Source: Desulfurobacterium sp. (GTDB lineage Bacteria > Aquificota > Aquificia > Desulfurobacteriales > Desulfurobacteriaceae). Taken from it: a stretch of 5,017 bases of DNA. Shown here in pieces: positions 1 to 5,017 of this stretch. Where the stretch lies: NCBI GenBank assembly GCA_003978805.1, contig QNYI01000116.1, positions 1 to 5,017 of the forward strand, in the 5' to 3' direction. A model generated the notes under the pieces. The model saw only the letters and a program-made list of their open reading frames with translations, was not told the origin of the DNA and did no database searches. Every line of letters starts with the position of its first letter. Position 1 is the first letter of the stretch. The position numbers and the translations under genes are program-made.

Positions 1-398
1 CGGTGCAGGTTGAAATCCCTGGGCGCGGTCATCTTGATGGAGACATTGATGTCCGAAACCATGGCCTCGATGATCCCGGCCATGGTTTCAAAGCGCATCC
101 GGGCCGGAGCAATACCGTGCATATAGGCAAAACGGGCCGCACATCGGGCGCCGTTGCCGCACATTTCGGCCACCGAGCCGTCGGCGTTGAAGAACCTCCA
201 GCGAAAGTGAGCAACGTCAGACTTTTCTACCAGTATTAGGCCATCGGCTCCGACGCCCGTTCTGCGACTGCAGATTCTCCTTATGGCTTCCTCCTCCTTT
301 AGGGGAAAACAGAAGCGCTTAAAGGTGTCTTTTCGGTTGTCTATTATTACAAAGTCGTTTCCAGTCCCTTGAAGTTTTGAAAAAGGGAGTTTCTCCAT
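1..398 (-). CDS. dapF: Diaminopimelate epimerase, N-terminal 132 residues (cut by left edge)
   Basis: Interconverts LL- and meso-diaminopimelate without a cofactor in the cytoplasm, the last step before lysine and the source of meso-DAP for peptidoglycan. Reading the minus strand from ATG at 398 gives an open frame to the window edge. It begins MEKLPFSKLQGTGNDFVIID, with the family's N-terminal signature GTGNDF at residues 11-16. Residues 71-84 read NADGSVAEMCGNGA, the active-site segment, and its catalytic cysteine is C80. RFETMAG follows near residue 100. The second catalytic cysteine, in the C-terminal half, lies outside the window. The start is supported by AAGGAG at 405-410, six bases upstream and inside the last codons of the acyl-CoA synthetase gene; only 3 bases separate the two genes, so translation is probably coupled. 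About half of the usual length (roughly 270-280 residues) is present. The second half of the visible part is richer in G+C than its surroundings. Confidence 0.95.
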   Translation of the reverse strand, partial: MEKLPFSKLQGTGNDFVIIDNRKDTFKRFCFPLKEEEAIRRICSRRTGVGADGLILVEKSDVAHFRWRFFNADGSVAEMCGNGARCAARFAYMHGIAPARMRFETMAGIIEAMVSDINVSIKMTAPRDFNLH

Positions 399-401
399 CC
401 G

Positions 402-1994
402 TTACTCCTTGATTTCCTTCCAGATCTCCGGCAGTAGGAATCTCCTTAGCTTTCCGATACGGGTTCTTGGGAGCTCCCTGTCCACCAGCTTAAATTCCTT
501 TACCTTCTTGTATGGCTGAAGGTGCTTGGTTGTCCTCTGAATCTCTCTCCTTATAAACTCCCTTACGTCTTCTATACCGTCCTCAACTAAAAGCTCAAAG
601 TCGGGTCTTACTATTGCCTTTAATTTTCCGTCCTGATAGAAGATTCCCACCTCTAAGATGTAAGGGCTCTTGAGTATCTCAAGCTCAATGTCCTCAGGGT
701 AGACGTTCTTTCCGTTGTCAAGGACTATTACTTCCTTAGCCCTTCCGGTTATGTGGATGAAGCCGTCCTCATCAATGTAGCCGAGGTCTCCCGTGTAGAA
801 CCAGCCATCTTTTATAACCTTTGCCGTTTCCTCGGGCTTGTTGTAGTATCCCTTCATAACGTTTGGACCGCGGACGATGATTTCTCCCTTCTCCGTTACC
901 TTTACCTCCACTTCGTCAACGGGAGGGCCTGCAGTCCCTATTTTCTTCTTGTCCGGCCTGTTAACGGAGATTAGCGGTGAGGTCTCGGTTAGTCCGTAAC
1001 CTTCAAGGATGTTAAACCCGAAGGCCTCAAAGTCCCTCCAGACCTCTTCGCTCAGCTTTGCTCCCCCGCTTATCATAAACCGTAGGGACTTTCCGATACG
1101 GTTGTGGATTTCCTTAAAGACTCTCTTCTCAATGGGTTTCACGTCAAACTTCCTAAACAGCTTCAGGGCTGTTAAGACTGCCCGCCTTTTCACAGCAGGG
1201 AGCTTCTTTATTTCGGCCATTATGTTGTGATGTATCACTTGGTAGAGCTTAGGGACTCCTACCAAGATGGTAACGTTCTGTTCGTTGATGGTTGAAAGGA
1301 TGTCTGCGGGGGTGAGCTTTTCAATGAAGACGAGGGGAAGTCTTAAGGTTATGGGTAAGAGGACGGTTGTCATTAGAGGGTAGGTGTGGTGGAATGGAAG
1401 GATAGCGATGAACCTATCATCCTCCCTTAAAAAGCCAAGCTTTTCAACTGCCCTGACGTTGTGGTCAAGGTTATTTATTGTAAGCATTACGCCCTTTGGG
1501 TTTCCCGTTGTCCCCGAAGTGTAGAGTATAACTACTACATCGTCGGGATTCCTCTCTGTAAGGGAGAGCTTCTCGCCACCTAAGGGAAAGTCCAGCTCGT
1601 CTGTGTTTACAACGTGGACGTGGTAGCCGATGTCCTTGACCGATTCCTTAACTTTGGCAAGGTTTTCCCTTGACGTTACGATGTAGCGGGGTTGGGAGTC
1701 CTTTAGGATGTTGAAGAGCTCCCTTTCAGACAGCATGTAGTCAACGGGAACGGCTATCCCCCCTTTAAAGAGGACTGCGAAAAAGGCCGATATCCACTCA
1801 GGACGGTTTTCCATGAAGATAACTACCCGGTCTTCTTCGCCGAGGTTCTCCATAGCTTTCTGGAAGGTAGAGATCTGTCTGCCCAAGTCGCCGTAGGTTA
1901 GGGAAATGTACTTACCGTTCTTCTTTCCTATGAGGATCTCTTTCTCCGGGTACTCCCTTACATTTTCAAAGGCACGCTCTACAAACGTTTTCAT
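402..1994 (-). CDS. AMP-forming acyl-CoA synthetase (long-chain fatty acid-CoA ligase, FadD-like)
   Basis: Member of the ANL adenylating superfamily. It should activate a carboxylic acid with ATP to an acyl-adenylate and then transfer the acyl group to CoA. All core motifs are visible in the 530 residues: the phosphate-binding loop YTSGTTGNPKG (158-168), EGYGLTETSP (331-340), YTGDLG (400-405) with the hinge-region GRAKEVI (417-423), NGKNVYPEDIE (427-437), and the C-terminal RTRIGK whose K515 is the expected adenylation lysine. FHHTYPL at 201-207 fits the fatty acyl-CoA synthetase branch. Length is typical, and no signal peptide, carrier domain or acyltransferase extension is seen, so it is probably cytosolic or peripheral to the membrane. 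The start at 1994 is backed by GAGGT at 2000-2004, five bases upstream, next to the rqcP stop. Third or later gene of the leftward operon. A long-chain fatty acid is the likeliest substrate, but an acyl-ACP synthetase role or another acid cannot be excluded from sequence alone. Confidence 0.9.
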   Translation of the reverse strand: MKTFVERAFENVREYPEKEILIGKKNGKYISLTYGDLGRQISTFQKAMENLGEEDRVVIFMENRPEWISAFFAVLFKGGIAVPVDYMLSERELFNILKDSQPRYIVTSRENLAKVKESVKDIGYHVHVVNTDELDFPLGGEKLSLTERNPDDVVVILYTSGTTGNPKGVMLTINNLDHNVRAVEKLGFLREDDRFIAILPFHHTYPLMTTVLLPITLRLPLVFIEKLTPADILSTINEQNVTILVGVPKLYQVIHHNIMAEIKKLPAVKRRAVLTALKLFRKFDVKPIEKRVFKEIHNRIGKSLRFMISGGAKLSEEVWRDFEAFGFNILEGYGLTETSPLISVNRPDKKKIGTAGPPVDEVEVKVTEKGEIIVRGPNVMKGYYNKPEETAKVIKDGWFYTGDLGYIDEDGFIHITGRAKEVIVLDNGKNVYPEDIELEILKSPYILEVGIFYQDGKLKAIVRPDFELLVEDGIEDVREFIRREIQRTTKHLQPYKKVKEFKLVDRELPRTRIGKLRRFLLPEIWKEIKE

Positions 1995-2006
1995 TTTTGA
2001 CCTCTT

Positions 2007-2294
2007 TCAGAGAAGGTCTATTATCTCCCTGATGTCCTTTTTCCTGTCTTCAAGGATCTCTACCAGTTCCTTGGCTTTTTTCTTTGAAACGTTTTTTGAG
2101 TCGGGTACTTGCAGGACGCGAAATTTAAGGTAGCGGGAGATGGTGTCAATTTCAACAACGTCTCCCGGCTTTATCTCCTTGGCCGGTTTTGCCGGCTGGC
2201 CGTTTACCTTTACTACGCCGTCGTCACACAGTTCCTTTGCCTGACTTCTCCTCTTGACTATCCTTGACAGTTTCAGGAAGCTGTCCAGCCTCAC
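2007..2294 (-). CDS. rqcP: S4-domain RNA-binding protein, RqcP-like ribosome quality-control factor
   Basis: A 95-residue basic protein made of one S4 RNA-binding domain (about residues 1-48) and a Lys/Glu-rich tail likely to be helical (about 69-95). The N-terminus MRLDSFLKLSRIVKRR is nearly the same as my recollection of Bacillus subtilis RqcP (YabO), with R2, R11, K14, R15 and R16 in matching places; the motif KPGD at 42-45 also matches. In Bacillus, RqcP binds the obstructed 50S subunit with peptidyl-tRNA and helps RqcH add alanine tails to stalled chains. The other candidate, Hsp15 (HslR), has a RLDKWLW motif and a long basic C-terminal tail, so fits less well. Start is GTG at 2292-2294: the conserved MRLD motif demands it, and AGAGGA at 2301-2306 sits six bases upstream. 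The first 71 bases lie inside the LapA-domain gene in another frame. The acyl-CoA synthetase begins 12 bases downstream. Confidence 0.85.
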   Translation of the reverse strand: MRLDSFLKLSRIVKRRSQAKELCDDGVVKVNGQPAKPAKEIKPGDVVEIDTISRYLKFRVLQVPDSKNVSKKKAKELVEILEDRKKDIREIIDLL

Positions 2295-2532
2295 CGCTCT
2301 TCCTCTTTAAGCTTAAAGGGATGGTAAATATCTTAAGGATGAGGGAAATAAAGCCTGCAGTAAGGAATCCCGCCAGAAAGGAGAATACGATGACAACGAA
2401 AAGCTTGGTGTGAAACACTCCGACAAAAGGTATTGTGACGTCAACGTCCTGAAAGTTTTGAAGGGATAGAAGGGTTACTCCTACAACTATCAGAGCTACT
2501 ACAACTGAGTAAACGTTCTGTTTAAAAGTCAT
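2224..2532 (-). CDS. LapA-domain (DUF1049) two-helix inner membrane protein
   Basis: A 102-residue protein with two predicted membrane helices, at about residues 6-24 and 43-66, joined by a short loop containing NFQDVDVTIPFVGVF. This layout (helix, N-x-x-x-V loop, hydrophobic helix with an internal AGF segment, then a charged tail) fits the LapA/YciS family. In Escherichia coli, LapA works with LapB in controlling lipopolysaccharide synthesis; whether that role holds here is unknown, since most LapA-domain proteins are uncharacterised. The tail after residue 72 is hydrophilic and rich in Lys and Glu. A GTG at 2535 directly precedes the ATG at 2532. I chose ATG because GGAG at 2538-2541 is then five bases away, against only two from the GTG. 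The gene starts 10 bases after the DUF4149 gene stops, and from residue 80 onwards it overlaps rqcP, so part of its tail is constrained by another protein. Confidence 0.8.
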   Translation of the reverse strand: MTFKQNVYSVVVALIVVGVTLLSLQNFQDVDVTIPFVGVFHTKLFVVIVFSFLAGFLTAGFISLILKIFTIPLSLKRKSGEAGQLPETVKDSQEEKSGKGTV

Positions 2533-2542
2533 CACAGCTCCG

Positions 2543-3004
2543 TCATAAACTTAGGTAGAGGGAGGTGACGCCGATAACCATGAGTCCGAGGGTTAGCGTT
2601 ACGGCGTTTAGAGCCATAGAAATTCCGTGGAGTTTAAGGAAACGGTCGTAGTAACTATCCTCCTTTTTTCTGTAGAACTCCGCTTTTAGAAGGCTTGCCT
2701 TTGGGGTGACTACGAGGCCGTTAACTGCGTTGAGTATGTTCATCACGAGGAGTAAAAGGAGTACCAAAGAGGAAGTTATACTGAGAACGCCCTTTGTAAG
2801 GGTGTAGAAGGAGGTAAGGGATACCAGACCGAAGATGTAGCCAAGGCCAAAGTACTTAGGGAAGACCGAGCCTGTATACTTACCGGCGTCTTCCTTAGGT
2901 AGTGCCTTAAAGGCGAGGGGAGCTCCTACTGCAGTGAAGAAGAACATAGAGCCTACCCAGAGGCAGAGTGAGTAAAGGTATAGGGACTTTAGTATCACGT
3001 TCAT
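2543..3004 (-). CDS. DUF4149-family four-helix membrane protein
   Basis: A 153-residue very hydrophobic protein with four predicted membrane helices at about residues 8-30, 52-70, 76-98 and 127-148. Pattern features recall the DUF4149 (TMEM205-like) family: LWVGSMFFFTAVGAPLAFK in helix 1, VFPKYFGLGY (47-56) leading into helix 2, and LHGISMALN (125-133) at the start of helix 4. A charged cytoplasmic or periplasmic loop (RKKEDSYYDR, 112-121) lies between helices 3 and 4. No molecular function is established for the family as far as I know, and none is claimed here. The ATG at 3004 is preceded by AGGGG at 3010-3014 with five bases between. The frame stays open upstream to a TTG at 3037, but that has no comparable site and would add a polar, unconserved-looking N-terminus. 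First gene of the leftward unit. Confidence 0.75.
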   Translation of the reverse strand: MNVILKSLYLYSLCLWVGSMFFFTAVGAPLAFKALPKEDAGKYTGSVFPKYFGLGYIFGLVSLTSFYTLTKGVLSITSSLVLLLLLVMNILNAVNGLVVTPKASLLKAEFYRKKEDSYYDRFLKLHGISMALNAVTLTLGLMVIGVTSLYLSL

Positions 3005-3090
3005 CGCTTCCCCTTTTTTAAGGACTTCACACCTCAAATGGTAACATAAACCGGTCTGGGAAAGTTAAACCGCCCTTCAGGAGGTATAGG
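3005..3090. promoter_or_regulatory. Divergent intergenic region between the DUF4149 gene and metH
   Basis: This 86-base gap must hold the promoters of both units, unless the leftward genes or metH are read from elsewhere. Candidate leftward boxes, read on the minus strand, are TTTAAC (3064-3069) and TATGTT (3043-3048) with a 15-base spacer, which is slightly short. Candidate rightward boxes are GTAACA (3041-3046) and GTTAAA (3064-3069) with a 17-base spacer; the second is a poor match. The sequence TAAACCG occurs twice (3047-3053 and 3066-3072), 19 bases apart. The gap is too short for a cobalamin riboswitch, and no S-adenosylmethionine riboswitch or terminator hairpin is evident. Box assignments are weak pattern matches. 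Confidence 0.35.
3079..3085 (+). promoter_or_regulatory. Consensus ribosome binding site for metH
   Basis: AGGAGGT is a full match to the anti-Shine-Dalgarno core, with a five-base spacer before TTG at 3091. It decides the start of metH: the next in-frame ATG encodes residue 19, inside the conserved DGGMGT motif, so starting there would delete a strand of the catalytic barrel. The very strong site may compensate for the weak TTG initiator. Confidence 0.85.
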
Positions 3091-5017
3091 TTGAAAGAGA
3101 ACCCTTTTAAGGACTCAGAGAGGATATGGGTTCTTGACGGTGGAATGGGGACGATGCTTATGAAGAAGGGGCTCAACGTAAACTTTGCTCCGGAGCTCCT
3201 AAACGTTGAAAGGCCTGACGTTCTCGTTGAGATTCACAGAGAGTACGTAGAGGCCGGGGCAGACATAATAGAGACTAACACTTTTGGTAGTAACCGTATA
3301 AAACTTTCCCACTACGGCCTTGAGGATAGGGTAAAGGAGCTGACGGCAGCCGGCGTTAAACTTGCAAAGGAGGCCGCAAGGGGAAAGGCTTTAGTTGCCC
3401 TTTCTGTTGGGCCTACGGGGGTCTTTGTTGAGCCGGTGGGAGACTTTACCTTTGACGATATGGTTGAAATCTTTAAGGAGCAGATAGAGGCCGGGGCGGA
3501 GGCAGGGGCAGACCTGATACTGGTAGAGACGATGTCCGATACAAAAGAAGCAAAGGCGGCGGTGGTTGCTGCAAGGGAGGTCTGCGACCTTCCCGTGATG
3601 GTCAGTATGACCTACCAAGAGGACGGTAGAACCCTCCTCGGAACTCCCCCGGAAGTTGCCGCGGCGATATTTGAAGGCTTTGACGTTGCCGCTGTCGGTG
3701 CCAACTGTTCCTTGGGACCTGAGAGTTTCGTGGACATCGTAAGGAGGATGGCAAGGGTAACGGAGACCCCCATCATCGTCTACGCGAATGCCGGCCTGCC
3801 CGTTTTAAAAGATGGGAAGACCGTATACCCCGAACCGCCTGAGACCTTTGAAAGGATAGCGGTTAAGCTCGTAGAGGCAGGAGCTAACATAGTGGGAGGG
3901 TGTTGCGGAACGACGCCCGACCACATAAGGGCTATAAGGAGGGCGGTTGAGGGGCTTAAACCTGTCAGGAGGAATCCTATAAGGGGGCTTAAAGTTGCAA
4001 GTAGGACGGAGCTCGTCTTTATCGGTTCTGACCACCCGACGAGGATAATCGGCGAGAGGATAAACCCCACGGGTAAGAAGAGGCTTCAGGAGGCTTTAAA
4101 GAAGGGAGACTTTTCCCTTGTGAAGGAAGAGGCTAAGAAACAGGTAGAGGAGGGAGCTGAAATCCTTGACGTAAACGTCGGGGTTCCGGGGATAGATGAG
4201 GCTGAAGCTATGGAGAGAGCCGTAAGGGTGGTTATGGAAACCGTAACGGTTCCGATAATGATTGACAGCAAAGACCCCGAGGCCGTAGAGAGAGCTCTCA
4301 AGATGTGTGACGGAAGGCCTATCGTTAACTCCTGCTCCGGCGAGGAGAAGGACATAAAGGGGATTCTTCCCCTCGTTAAAAAGTACGGAGCGAACGTTTT
4401 AGCCCTCGGAATAGACGATGAAGGCTTAAAGGAAAAGGCAGAGGAAAGGGTCGCTGTTATTGGGAAGATAGTGAAGGAGTGTGAAAGGCTCGGAATTAAG
4501 AGGGAGTCCATCATAGCCGATGTCCTGAACTTAGCCGCCAGTGCCATGCAGGAGGCCACGGTAGAGACCTTAAAGGCCATAAGGCTCGTTAAGGAGAAGT
4601 TCGGCGTTGCGACGACCCTCGGAGTCAGCAACGTATCTTTTGGCCTTCCTGCAAGACCCCTTATAAACTCTGCCTTTATGGCGATGGCCATAAAGGAAGG
4701 ACTTGACTCGGGGATTGTTAACCCCGGCGATTCCCGGATGGTAGAGACGATCTACGCAGCAGACGTTTTAGTCGGGAAGGACAGGGGAGCTACGAGGTAC
4801 GTTGAGAAGTTCACTGGCTATAAGCCTCCTTCCCGGGATAGGGAGTGTAGGGAGCTCCTTGAAAGGATCTGTAACCTTACCTGTGCCTTTTTGGGAGGTA
4901 AGAAAGTTACCGTGGAAGTTGACGAGAAAGGTAAGGAAAAGGAGGAAGAGGAGGAAGGAGCTCCTCCGGGAGTCTTGGGTGAAATTTTTAAGAAGGTAAT
5001 AGAAGGCGATAAGGAGG
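3091..5017 (+). CDS. metH: Cobalamin-dependent methionine synthase, first 642 residues (cut by right edge)
   Basis: Transfers a methyl group from methyltetrahydrofolate through cobalamin to homocysteine, giving methionine and tetrahydrofolate in the cytoplasm. Residues about 11-300 are the homocysteine-binding barrel. It opens with WVLDGGMGTML and carries the zinc ligands C206 (GANCS) and C271-C272 (GGCCGTTPDH), within one residue of what I recall for Thermotoga maritima MetH. Residues about 318-575 are the pterin-binding barrel: RIIGERINPTGKK (318-330), LDVNVG (359-364), MIDSKDP (390-396), NSCSGE (413-418), GVSNVSFGLP (511-520) and NPGDSR (544-549). From about 625 (APPGVLGEIFKKVIEGDKE) the four-helix cap of the cobalamin module begins; the B12-binding DxHxxG motif and any SAM-dependent reactivation domain would lie beyond the window. 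Between these is an unusual Cys-rich, Glu-rich linker (585-624). Start is TTG at 3091, fixed by AGGAGGT five bases upstream and by the distance to the conserved DGGMGT motif. Confidence 0.95.
   Translation, partial: MKENPFKDSERIWVLDGGMGTMLMKKGLNVNFAPELLNVERPDVLVEIHREYVEAGADIIETNTFGSNRIKLSHYGLEDRVKELTAAGVKLAKEAARGKALVALSVGPTGVFVEPVGDFTFDDMVEIFKEQIEAGAEAGADLILVETMSDTKEAKAAVVAAREVCDLPVMVSMTYQEDGRTLLGTPPEVAAAIFEGFDVAAVGANCSLGPESFVDIVRRMARVTETPIIVYANAGLPVLKDGKTVYPEPPETFERIAVKLVEAGANIVGGCCGTTPDHIRAIRRAVEGLKPVRRNPIRGLKVASRTELVFIGSDHPTRIIGERINPTGKKRLQEALKKGDFSLVKEEAKKQVEEGAEILDVNVGVPGIDEAEAMERAVRVVMETVTVPIMIDSKDPEAVERALKMCDGRPIVNSCSGEEKDIKGILPLVKKYGANVLALGIDDEGLKEKAEERVAVIGKIVKECERLGIKRESIIADVLNLAASAMQEATVETLKAIRLVKEKFGVATTLGVSNVSFGLPARPLINSAFMAMAIKEGLDSGIVNPGDSRMVETIYAADVLVGKDRGATRYVEKFTGYKPPSRDRECRELLERICNLTCAFLGGKKVTVEVDEKGKEKEEEEEGAPPGVLGEIFKKVIEGDKE

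Noticed and set aside
3..239. A 78-codon plus-strand frame at the left edge
   Set aside because: It is antisense to the dapF active-site region, which has unmistakable family motifs.
3005..3037. Upstream extension of the DUF4149 gene to a TTG at 3037
   Set aside because: The 11 added residues are polar and basic, no good ribosome site precedes the TTG, and the ATG at 3004 has AGGGG at proper spacing directly before a first membrane helix.
3005..3090. Cobalamin or S-adenosylmethionine riboswitch ahead of metH
   Set aside because: Only 86 bases are available, which is too short for a cobalamin riboswitch, and no conserved riboswitch core or terminator stem was found.
3780..4070. Overlapping antisense frames of 76 and 96 codons, one hydrophobic enough to mimic a membrane protein
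   Set aside because: Both are antisense to the zinc-binding end of the homocysteine domain and the linker after it; the hydrophobicity arises from the complement of Glu/Lys/Ala codons.
4086..4691. A 201-codon open frame on the minus strand inside metH
   Set aside because: It lies wholly antisense to the well-conserved pterin domain of metH. Its Ser/Thr/Ile-rich product has no recognisable motif and there is no separate regulatory context, so it is a shadow of purine-rich coding sequence.
4921..4960. GA-rich tract as a possible repeat or sequence-error site that breaks metH
   Set aside because: The metH frame continues through it without a shift into the recognisable cap-domain start (residues 625-642), so the gene is intact as far as it can be seen.
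4802..4999. A 65-codon plus-strand frame ending in a very basic Arg/Lys tail
   Set aside because: It is a shifted frame within metH; the basic tail is the GA-rich DNA of the Glu-rich linker read out of phase.

Overview
The window reads as an ordinary, gene-dense piece of a bacterial chromosome, about half G+C. Coding strands are purine-rich, AGG is a frequent arginine codon, and the proteins are rich in Lys, Glu and Val. With tight gene spacing and strong ribosome binding sites, this suggests a thermophile, possibly an Aquificota member such as the Desulfurobacteriaceae. That placement is inference from style and gene content; no ribosomal RNA or other phylogenetic marker is present.

Two transcription units diverge from an 86-base gap (3005-3090). 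Leftwards on the minus strand run five tightly packed genes: a four-helix DUF4149 membrane protein, a two-helix LapA-domain membrane protein, an S4-domain RNA-binding protein that closely resembles RqcP of the ribosome quality-control pathway, an AMP-forming acyl-CoA synthetase (FadD-like), and diaminopimelate epimerase (dapF), cut by the left edge. Junctions are +10, -71 (overlap), +12 and +3 bases, and each downstream gene has a ribosome binding site close to or inside the gene before it, so a single operon is likely. Rightwards on the plus strand is cobalamin-dependent methionine synthase (metH), starting at a TTG codon and running off the right edge after 642 residues.

The five leftward genes do not form one obvious pathway. 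They combine envelope and lipid functions (the two membrane proteins, fatty acid activation, meso-diaminopimelate for peptidoglycan and lysine) with a translation-rescue factor. MetH supplies methionine and regenerates tetrahydrofolate. No mobile element, CRISPR array, RNA gene, riboswitch or defence system is visible, and I found no convincing undescribed system. The points most worth a second look are the 71-base overlap that joins the LapA-domain gene to rqcP, the Cys- and Glu-rich linker in MetH, and the odd company kept by rqcP.
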